Assembly (NCBI GenBank): GCA_035310125.1
Contig: DATGEP010000095.1
Location: forward strand, 1 to 10,632
DNA: 10,632 nt
Direction: 5' to 3'
Source of the DNA: DATGEP01 sp035310125
Lineage (GTDB): Bacteria; Chloroflexota; Ktedonobacteria; Ktedonobacterales; JADMIN01
Under the pieces are notes generated by a model. It did no database searches, was not told the DNA's origin, and worked only from the letters and a program-made list of their open reading frames with translations. The position numbers and the translations under genes are program-made. This document shows, piece by piece, positions 6,094 through 10,632 of the stretch; within the stretch, counting starts at the first letter, position 1, and the number at the start of each line of letters is the position of its first letter.

Positions 6094-6912
6094 GTGTATC
6101 GGGACAGTGAGGCGGTCGCGGCGGTGAATCTGAGTATTGCTCCCCTCTGGTATTGCGTTGCCGCGCTAGCCGGCCTCGGCGCGGGCGTTCTCGTGAACTT
6201 CGCCGCCGATCAAGTTGTGGGCGACGAGGAGCCGCCGTGGCACGCGGGAACGTGTCGCGCTTGTGGGGCCGGTCTTCCTTTCACGCGCGTTGTGCCGGCG
6301 CTCAACTTCGCCGCGAGCCGACGCGCCTGCTCGGTCTGCGGCGCGCGCGCCTCGCTGCGCCGTCCGCTGATCGAGGCGGCGCTGGCCGCGCTGTTTCCGC
6401 TGCTGCTGGCGCATCTCGCCAGCCCTGATGGCGATATCGTACACCTGGCGCCCGTGGGTATTTTCGCCGTGGAGGCCGCCGCAACCGCTGTGCTCGCGTT
6501 CATCTTCGCGGTAGACCTGGAACACCATCTCATTCTCGATGTGTCGGTGTATCCGACCGCCGCCGGTCTCCTTCTCGTCGCACTGCTCTTCGACCACAAG
6601 GCTTTTGCCGGTATGCTCTTCGGCCTGGTCATCTGCGGCGGACTCTTCCTGCTGCTCTATGTCGCGGGATTTGTGTTCTATCGAACAGAGGCGCTCGGCT
6701 TAGGAGACGTCAAGCTGGCGGTGCTGATTGGTTTGCTCACTGGCTGGCCCGGCGTCACAACGGCGCTCATCATCGCCGCGCTGGTTGGTGCTTCTGTCAG
6801 TGTGCTGTTGCTGGGCCTGGGGTCAGCGACGGGCCGCACGTTTATTCCATATGGTACGGCGCTGGCTGCCGGTGCGGTCGCCGCGTTCCTCTTTGCCCCG
6901 CCGCTGTGGTAG
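6094..6912 (+). CDS. Prepilin peptidase (A24 family, PilD-like)
   Basis: The product is a membrane aspartic protease that cleaves type IV or Flp prepilin leaders at the cytoplasmic face and may N-methylate the new end. The two catalytic aspartates are visible: D141 in FIFAVDLEHHLIL and D205 in LGLGDVKLAVLIG (GxGDxK). The N-terminal domain has the zinc-type Cys tetrad C54-x2-C57 and C79-x2-C82, between LGAGVLVNFAADQV and RRPLIEAAL. About six to eight hydrophobic segments follow. At 272 aa it is the two-domain PilD-like form, not the short (~160 aa) TadV/CpaA form. The start is uncertain: GTG 6094 has GAGGT 13 nt upstream, and GTG 6124 (262 aa) with GTGAGG at 6107-6112 is equally possible. The VOC gene follows after 20 nt, and an Flp pilin gene lies about 900 nt away. 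Confidence 0.9.
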   Translation: MYRDSEAVAAVNLSIAPLWYCVAALAGLGAGVLVNFAADQVVGDEEPPWHAGTCRACGAGLPFTRVVPALNFAASRRACSVCGARASLRRPLIEAALAALFPLLLAHLASPDGDIVHLAPVGIFAVEAAATAVLAFIFAVDLEHHLILDVSVYPTAAGLLLVALLFDHKAFAGMLFGLVICGGLFLLLYVAGFVFYRTEALGLGDVKLAVLIGLLTGWPGVTTALIIAALVGASVSVLLLGLGSATGRTFIPYGTALAAGAVAAFLFAPPLW

Positions 6913-6932
6913 GCGCAGAACGGGGGACTATT

Positions 6933-7334
6933 ATGCACGCCGAACGAGTGCTGGAAACTTGCCTCTATGCTGACGATCTGAATGCCGGCGAACGGTTTTA
7001 CACCGGCGTTCTCGGTTTGGAAGTGGAGTCGCGCGCGGAAGGCCGGCATGTCTTCTTCCACTGCGGCGGCGCTATGTTTCTCCTCTTCAATCCCGCGGCG
7101 ACCGAGCACGCCAGCGGTCCCGTCCCGCCACATGGCGCACACGGTCAGGGTCATGTCGCTTTTGCCGTACGCCAGGAGGATATATCCTCCTGGCGTGCTC
7201 AGCTTCAAGAACACGGTGTTGCCCTCGAAGCCGAAGTGACATGGCCCTCTGGCGGCACATCGCTTTACTTCCGCGATCCGGCGAAGAACAGCGTCGAGCT
7301 AACCTCACCGGGAATTTGGGGTTTACCCGATTGA
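6933..7334 (+). CDS. VOC superfamily (glyoxalase/dioxygenase-fold) protein
   Basis: The 133-aa protein has the paired beta-alpha-beta-beta-beta modules of the vicinal-oxygen-chelate fold. The first half begins VLETCLYADDLNAGERFYTG and VLGLEV; the second begins GHVAFAV and ends LYFRDPAKNSVELTSPGIWG. Likely metal ligands are H74 and E122, with E8 possibly taking the first-strand position. Relatives include glyoxalase I, fosfomycin/bleomycin resistance proteins and ring-cleaving dioxygenases; the specific reaction cannot be assigned. ATG 6933 has GGGGGA 6 nt upstream; an in-frame GTG at 6906 overlaps the peptidase stop. The gene follows the peptidase by 20 nt and may share its transcript. Codons 80-88 are written inside a perfect 28-bp palindrome. 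The 3' end overlaps the convergent cydB remnant by about 70 bp. Confidence 0.85.
   Translation: MHAERVLETCLYADDLNAGERFYTGVLGLEVESRAEGRHVFFHCGGAMFLLFNPAATEHASGPVPPHGAHGQGHVAFAVRQEDISSWRAQLQEHGVALEAEVTWPSGGTSLYFRDPAKNSVELTSPGIWGLPD
7169..7196. repeat. Perfect 28-bp palindrome inside the VOC gene
   Basis: Each 14-base arm is ACGCCAGGAGGATA on its own strand, and the two meet at 7182/7183 with no mismatch. It fills codons 80-88 (RQEDISSWR). As RNA it would form a 12-bp stem with an ATAT loop, pairing AGGAGG (7174-7179) with CCTCCT (7186-7191). Pairing stops at the next base pair outward. Confidence 0.95.
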
Positions 7335-7663
7335 GCTTGCGGTTCCGGCTTGAGATACAGCACGTAGAGCAGCACAAGTGAGGGTACTACGAAGACGACG
7401 CCGCCAGCCAGCGTCAGCATGAGCGCGGTATAGGTCGCGGGTGGTGTCAGCGCATCCGCCGCCCGTACGCTCGGATACACGAGATATGGCAGTCGTGTCA
7501 GGCCAAAGTTCAGGAGACTAAGCGCGAACTGTGCCACGGCGAGGCTCGCGGCCAGACCGCTTCGCCGCCGACCTCCGCGCGCAAGCAACCATATCGCTCC
7601 GGCGAACGCCACCGCGTTCACGATCTGAACGGGAAGTGTATCGCCGGGAGCGCGAGGAGTTTG
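7265..7663 (-). pseudogene. cydB: C-terminal remnant of cytochrome bd ubiquinol oxidase subunit II
   Basis: The minus-strand frame from 7663 down to the TAA at 7265-7267 encodes the last two transmembrane helices of a CydB-type protein. LTRLPYLVYPSVRAADALTP, then PATYTALMLTLAGG and VVFVVPSLVLLYVLYLK, match the family's LPYLxYP...PPAT...LLLPSLxLLY pattern. CydB is normally about 340 aa; here fewer than 120 related residues remain. Reading upstream, the frame meets TGA at 7664-7666 after a stretch (QTPRAPGDTLPVQ) with no CydB character, and no cydA or upstream cydB part is in the window. The frame's only start is a GTG (7619-7621) inside a helix, without a Shine-Dalgarno. I read it as a dead fragment left by a deletion or insertion near 7630-7665. 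The extreme C-terminus is antisense to the VOC gene. Confidence 0.7.
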
Positions 7664-7691
7664 TCAGGGGAATAGCGGCATTTCGTGTAGG

Positions 7692-7749
7692 GAAAACCGC
7701 GCCCGGCCTGTGAGGTATCCCGATGCGCAATACTCTGAGAGGCCGGGCG
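7692..7749 (-). terminator. Terminator of the Flp pilin gene
   Basis: CGCCCGGCCT (7700-7709) and AGGCCGGGCG (7740-7749) form a perfect 10-bp GC stem around a 30-nt loop. The loop itself can fold further (GTAT 7715-7718 with ATAC 7730-7733). On the minus strand the stem is followed by CGGTTTTCCC, a short T-tract, about 37 nt beyond the pilin stop codon. That suits an intrinsic terminator. A second small hairpin, CGCGGC-GAT-GCCGCG (7767-7781), lies between the stop codon and this stem. Confidence 0.55.
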
Positions 7750-7785
7750 GAAGGCGCACATAGATTCGCGGCGATGCCGCGCGAG

Positions 7786-7938
7786 TTAGAGGTTGTTGCT
7801 GATATTCTGGAAGATGGACGCGATCTGTGGGCCAAGCAAGATCAGCGTGCCAATGACGACAATCGCGACCAGCGCGATAATCAGCGCGTACTCAACGAGG
7901 CCCTGACCCCGATCGAGACGTGATGCATGATGAGACAT
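7786..7938 (-). CDS. Flp/Fap-type pilin subunit (prepilin)
   Basis: The 50-aa protein begins MSHHASRLDRGQGLVEYALI. A short basic leader ends in Gly10, followed by QGLVEY, which gives the prepilin-peptidase site G|xxxxEY with Glu at +5 and Tyr at +6, the hallmark of Flp pilins. A 20-residue hydrophobic helix (ALIIALVAIVVIGTLILLG) and a short polar tail (PQIASIFQNISNNL) complete the class. Mature Flp subunits polymerise into thin Tad-type pili for adhesion. ATG 7938 follows a very strong GGGAGGAGGG ribosome binding site, as expected for an abundant structural protein. An upstream in-frame start (7998) would give a 70-aa product without the usual short leader, so I reject it. The prepilin peptidase at 6094-6912 is a likely processing enzyme. 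No tadABC or other assembly genes are in the window. Confidence 0.88.
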   Translation of the reverse strand: MSHHASRLDRGQGLVEYALIIALVAIVVIGTLILLGPQIASIFQNISNNL

Positions 7939-8049
7939 TGTCCCTCCTCCCTCATCCGATTGGAGAATACTGAAACTACCCCAGACTTCACACGCCACGG
8001 AATACCACTACACGTATTACACTGCCCGGTGTATACATACCGCGCGACT

Positions 8050-8078
8050 AGTATATACCTCTCGCTACAAACGCACAA
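8050..8078 (-). promoter_or_regulatory. Candidate sigma-70-type promoter of the Flp pilin gene
   Basis: On the minus strand TTGTGC (8078-8073) stands 17 nt before TATACT (8055-8050), which matches the -10 consensus at five of six positions. The -35 keeps only TTG. Transcription would begin near 8043. The -10 overlaps the palindrome GTATATAC, and a second palindrome lies just past the start, so a repressor could act here. No experimental support is available. Confidence 0.35.
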
Positions 8079-8175
8079 ATAGGAATTTCGCGCGTTCTTT
8101 TCATCATGTCGTACTGGTCACAAGTCACTGGCGGAGCAACCTCAGTGAATATCACTAGCCGCCCACGGCTATCGC

Positions 8176-8205
8176 TTGACGCCCCTTCCATCGCGGCCAC
8201 ACAAT
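8176..8205 (+). promoter_or_regulatory. Candidate promoter of the FAD-dependent dehydrogenase gene
   Basis: TTGACG (8176-8181) and CACAAT (8200-8205) are separated by 18 nt, matching the sigma-70 consensus at five and four of six positions. Transcription would start near 8212. That leaves about 33 nt before GTG 8245 and argues against the TTG at 8176, which is inside the -35, as translation start. Confidence 0.4.
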
Positions 8206-8244
8206 CAGACGGAAGCCGATTCGTCTAGCTTGCAAGAGGATTTT

Positions 8245-9684
8245 GTGATCACCCAACACTCTATCGCGCACGACACACCGTACGATGCCGTTATTGCCGG
8301 CAGTGGCATAGCCGGGCTGCTCGCCGCGCACGAGCTATTGCGCCGCGCGCCGCAAACGCGGATACTCATTGCCGATATCGGCCTGCCGCTCGAAGACCGC
8401 GAGCGGCAGGCGACGAGCCAGATGGGCGGATCTGGGGGCGCGGGGCTGTATCTGGGCGGACGGCTGTATCTGGGTTCGTCGAGCATCCCCATCCCGCCGC
8501 CCGGCACGCTTCCCGCCGGCTTTCGCACGATCCTTGAGAGTTCGGACTATGAACGCCGGGCGCATGAGGTCAATGCGCTGCTCGACGAATACGGCGCGCG
8601 GGCACCGCTACGCCTCGCGCCCGATGTTGCGATTCATACCGCCATTGCCGACGCGGAAGCCGCTGGCCTGGAATACATCACCAGTTATCCTGCCCGCTTC
8701 CTCACATCGGAAGATCGCCGGGGCATACTGCGCCGGCTGATGCGGCGCCTGGAAGAACGCGGCGTCACCTTCGCGTTCAACGCACGTGTCACGCCTGATG
8801 GACATGCCGGCGCTGGCTTTCAGGTGCGGCTCGAACAGGCTGGCGGGACATGGGAGCAGGCGCGCTCCGTGACCGCACGCGCGTTGCTGCTCGCGCCGGG
8901 CCGCTATGGCGCGGAATGGCTTGTGGAGACCACACGTCGCCTGGGCGCCGCGGTTGAGCAGCTTCCCTCGGCCTTTGGCATTCGCCTTGAAGTTCCGCTG
9001 ACAACCTACGCTCCCCTCACGGACATCAACCCGGACCCGCGCATCCAGCTTACCCTGTCTGGGGACGCCATCATCAAGACGTATGCTACCTGTCTCGGCG
9101 GCTACGTCCTACCCGTCACTCGCTACGGCGCCCTCGTCGCCAGTGGCGTGCCGTTGCCCGCAGGGCAACGCACTGGCAGCACCACCTTTGCCGTTCTCGC
9201 ACAACCGGGCGTCGTGGGTGCGGCGGATAGCTGGCGTGGCGGTGAACGGGCGGCGCGTTTGCTGAATGAGCGCTATCCAGGACGGCTCGTCGTACAGCGG
9301 CTTGCCGATGTTCGAGAAGGAGAGCCGACCAGCGCGGACGCGCTCGCCCGGAATACAGTGCGCCCCACCTGCGCAGATGCCACCCACGGCGCATTACACG
9401 ATGTCTACCCTGACGCGTTTTGGCCCGCCTGCGAGGACTTTCTGGCGCGCCTGGCGCAGCTCGCGCCCGGCATCCAGACCGGCGACGCGCTCGCTTACGG
9501 TCCCGCCGAGGAGCGCTTCTGGTATTTTCCTACCGATGACCAGCTCCAGACCGGCGCGCCGGGCCTCTTCGTCGCGGGCGACGGCGCGGGCCAGAGTCAG
9601 GGAATCATCCAGGCCGGCGTGACAGGCATTCTCGCGGGCGCCGGCCTGGCACACTATCTCACAGCTCCACGTATACGTTCTTGA
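8245..9684 (+). CDS. FAD-dependent dehydrogenase, COG2509-like, physiological role unknown
   Basis: The 479-aa flavoprotein opens with a dinucleotide-binding motif YDAVIAGSGIAGLLAAHELL (G19-x-G21-xx-G24). It closes with the second FAD motif GLFVAGDGAGQSQGIIQAG (about 440-458). Between them, SGGAGLYLGGRLYLGSS sits where COG2509 proteins have GGAGAFSDGKL. Further group-like segments are SAFGIRLEVP, LTDINPDPRI and KTYATCLGGYVLP. The family is widespread and uncharacterised, so substrate and partner are unknown. Start GTG 8245 has AGAGGA 4 nt upstream and sits just downstream of a candidate promoter; TTG 8176 would add 23 polar residues. Three strong inverted repeats lie in the coding region (8381-8411, 9139-9177, 9609-9649). 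A 13-bp tandem repeat (8444-8474) encodes the two LYLG units. The 3' end overlaps the convergent aldehyde dehydrogenase by 26 bp. Confidence 0.8.
   Translation: MITQHSIAHDTPYDAVIAGSGIAGLLAAHELLRRAPQTRILIADIGLPLEDRERQATSQMGGSGGAGLYLGGRLYLGSSSIPIPPPGTLPAGFRTILESSDYERRAHEVNALLDEYGARAPLRLAPDVAIHTAIADAEAAGLEYITSYPARFLTSEDRRGILRRLMRRLEERGVTFAFNARVTPDGHAGAGFQVRLEQAGGTWEQARSVTARALLLAPGRYGAEWLVETTRRLGAAVEQLPSAFGIRLEVPLTTYAPLTDINPDPRIQLTLSGDAIIKTYATCLGGYVLPVTRYGALVASGVPLPAGQRTGSTTFAVLAQPGVVGAADSWRGGERAARLLNERYPGRLVVQRLADVREGEPTSADALARNTVRPTCADATHGALHDVYPDAFWPACEDFLARLAQLAPGIQTGDALAYGPAEERFWYFPTDDQLQTGAPGLFVAGDGAGQSQGIIQAGVTGILAGAGLAHYLTAPRIRS
8381..8411. repeat. Perfect 12-bp inverted repeat in the FAD-enzyme gene
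   Basis: GCCTGCCGCTCG (8381-8392) and CGAGCGGCAGGC (8400-8411) pair without mismatch around a 7-nt loop (AAGACCG). It codes for LPLEDRERQ near residues 47-55. There is no T-tract after it on either strand, so it does not look like a terminator. Confidence 0.9.
9139..9177. repeat. Two-part hairpin in the FAD-enzyme gene
   Basis: An outer stem GCCAGTG (9139-9145) / CACTGGC (9171-9177) encloses an inner stem CGTTGCCC (9152-9159) / GGGCAACG (9163-9170) with a GCA loop. They are separated by six unpaired bases on the left side only. Fifteen pairs in total lie within 39 bases of coding sequence. Confidence 0.85.
9609..9649. repeat. Perfect 11-bp inverted repeat near the 3' end of the FAD-enzyme gene
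   Basis: CCAGGCCGGCG (9609-9619) and CGCCGGCCTGG (9639-9649) pair perfectly around a 19-nt loop. Their codons are in the C-terminal FAD-binding motif (QAGV and GAGLA), so codon choice for Ala/Gly explains part of the likeness. It lies just before the convergent gene ends, but has no T-tract. Confidence 0.85.
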
Positions 9685-10632
9685 CCTCTGTGTAGAGCTC
9701 AAGGCCGTACATGCCCAGCTCGCGACCGATGCCGGACTGCTTGTAGCCGCCAAACGGCGCCTCAATGTGGATGCTGTTGTTGGTGTTGATGGAGAGCGTT
9801 CCCGTGCGCACTCGCTTCGCCGTCCGCAGCGCGCGCCCGATATCGCGGGTCCAGATGGAGCCGGAGAGGCCATAGATGCTGTCGTTGGCGATGCGCACCG
9901 CGTCGTCTTCCGTCTCGAATGGAATAATGGTGACGACTGGGCCGAAGATCTCTTCCTGGGAGACGCGCATCTCCGGCAACACGTCAGAGAAGATGGTCGG
10001 CACCAGGAAGTTGCCGCTGGCCAGGTCTGGATCTTCCGGCTCGGAGCCGCCATGCAGCAGGTTTGCCCCCTCGCCGCGGCCGATCTCGATGTAGCCTTTC
10101 ACGGATGCTTTCTGCTGCGGCGAGATGATGGCGCCCACGTCCGTCTGCTTGTCGAGCGGATTGCCCACGCGCAAATTTCGCGTGCGGGCTACGAAGCGCT
10201 CCACGAACTCATCGTAGATGGCGCGCTGCACCAAGATGCGTGAGCGGGCGGTGCAATCCTGCCCGGCATTGCCGAAGATCGCGGGTACGCCCTGGACCAC
10301 TGCCTTCTCGAGGTCGGCGTCGTCGAAGATGATATTGGCGGATTTGCCGCCCAATTCCAGGGAGATACGCTTGATCTGGTCCGCCGCCTGACGCATCAGC
10401 GTGCGGCCAACTTCCGTCGAGCCGGTGAAAGCGATCTTATCAACGTGGGGATGTTTCACCAGCGCCGCGCCCACCACCGAGCCGTGACCTGGCAATACAC
10501 TTACTACGCCCTCTGGTACACCTGCCTCCACGCAAATCTGGCCGAGCGCGAGCGCAGTCAGCGGTGTCAGCTCCGCCGGCTTGAGGATGGCGCAGCAGCC
10601 GACCGCCAGTGCGGGTGCCAGCTTCCAGGCCG
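9659..10632 (-). CDS. Aldehyde dehydrogenase (partial; N-terminus outside window)
   Basis: The frame continues without a stop to the window edge, giving 323 visible residues; roughly 150-170 N-terminal residues are missing. At the edge it reads AWKLAPALAVG and ILKPAELTPLTALALG, the normal NAD-binding region with its KPAE lysine. Next come FTGSTEVGRTLM and the general base Glu in ISLELGGKSANIIF. The catalytic Cys is in FGNAGQDCTARSRILVQ. EEIFGPVVTIIPF and the closing PFGGYKQSGIGRELG and YTEVKNVYVEL follow. The GQDCTA active site resembles the betaine/aminobutyraldehyde dehydrogenase branch, but the substrate is not settled. The internal GTG at 10531 is not the start. It differs from the Sad-type enzyme at 3564-4961 (KPAE versus KHAS; GQDCTA versus GQSCIA), so the two are not recent duplicates. 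Its stop overlaps the convergent FAD-enzyme gene by 26 bp. Confidence 0.9.
   Translation of the reverse strand, partial: AWKLAPALAVGCCAILKPAELTPLTALALGQICVEAGVPEGVVSVLPGHGSVVGAALVKHPHVDKIAFTGSTEVGRTLMRQAADQIKRISLELGGKSANIIFDDADLEKAVVQGVPAIFGNAGQDCTARSRILVQRAIYDEFVERFVARTRNLRVGNPLDKQTDVGAIISPQQKASVKGYIEIGRGEGANLLHGGSEPEDPDLASGNFLVPTIFSDVLPEMRVSQEEIFGPVVTIIPFETEDDAVRIANDSIYGLSGSIWTRDIGRALRTAKRVRTGTLSINTNNSIHIEAPFGGYKQSGIGRELGMYGLELYTEVKNVYVEL

Larger units (their letters stand above)
7939..8244. other. Divergent intergenic region between the Flp pilin and FAD-enzyme genes
   Basis: These 306 bp are more AT-rich than their neighbours. They hold a candidate promoter for each direction (8050-8078 minus, 8176-8205 plus) and two short palindromes (TGTATACA 8030-8037, GTATATAC 8051-8058). 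The predicted pilin 5' UTR is about 105 nt. I looked there for a c-di-GMP riboswitch, as seen before some pilin genes, and do not find its conserved core. Confidence 0.5.

Noticed and set aside
7939..8043. c-di-GMP riboswitch in the pilin leader
   Set aside because: The leader is long enough, but the conserved core elements of the GEMM class are not seen.

Overview
The window is GC-rich, densely coding bacterial DNA. The Flp-type pilin, the composition and the mix of genes look most like a member of the Chloroflexota (Ktedonobacteria-like is my guess). No rRNA, tRNA or other phylogenetic marker is present, so the placement is an inference. Most of the region is ordinary chromosome: metabolic enzymes, one ribosomal protein (bL25) and a pilus maturation pair. 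I see no insertion sequence, CRISPR array, phage module or complete unknown defence-type system.

Layout. (1) Bases 1-271 hold the C-terminus of a membrane protein. It is followed by a short WRxRYGxEL-type gene (310-636) whose second half is only the antisense of the next gene. (2) A LysE/RhtB-family exporter (450-1067, minus) has a leader rich in hairpins. (3) A tight four-gene minus-strand operon runs from 4961 down to 1381: succinate-semialdehyde dehydrogenase, class I methyltransferase, BchC-like medium-chain dehydrogenase and NUDIX hydrolase. Its junctions are 8 nt, 10 nt and a 4-nt ATGA overlap. (4) A 372-bp divergent spacer leads to rplY (bL25/CTC, plus). (5) A prepilin peptidase (6094-6912) and a VOC/glyoxalase-fold gene (6933-7334) lie on the plus strand, probably co-transcribed. 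(6) Converging on them are a C-terminal remnant of cytochrome bd oxidase subunit II (cydB) and a complete 50-aa Flp pilin gene with its own terminator and candidate promoter. (7) A COG2509-type FAD-dependent dehydrogenase (8245-9684, plus) converges on a partial aldehyde dehydrogenase (minus) that leaves the right edge.

How the genes fit together. The prepilin peptidase and the Flp pilin form a plausible enzyme-substrate pair for a Tad/Flp-type pilus. The four-gene operon looks like a redox/detoxification cassette, but no single pathway can be assigned. Two places look like old rearrangement scars: the truncated small gene abutting LysE near 450-460, and the beheaded cydB near 7630-7665.

The most unusual direct observation is a perfect 28-bp palindrome inside the VOC gene, in which an AGGAGG is paired with CCTCCT. 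Further perfect 10-12 bp stems lie in the FAD-enzyme gene and beside the pilin gene. Whether these are chance in a GC-rich genome or a genome-wide property can be tested by counting.
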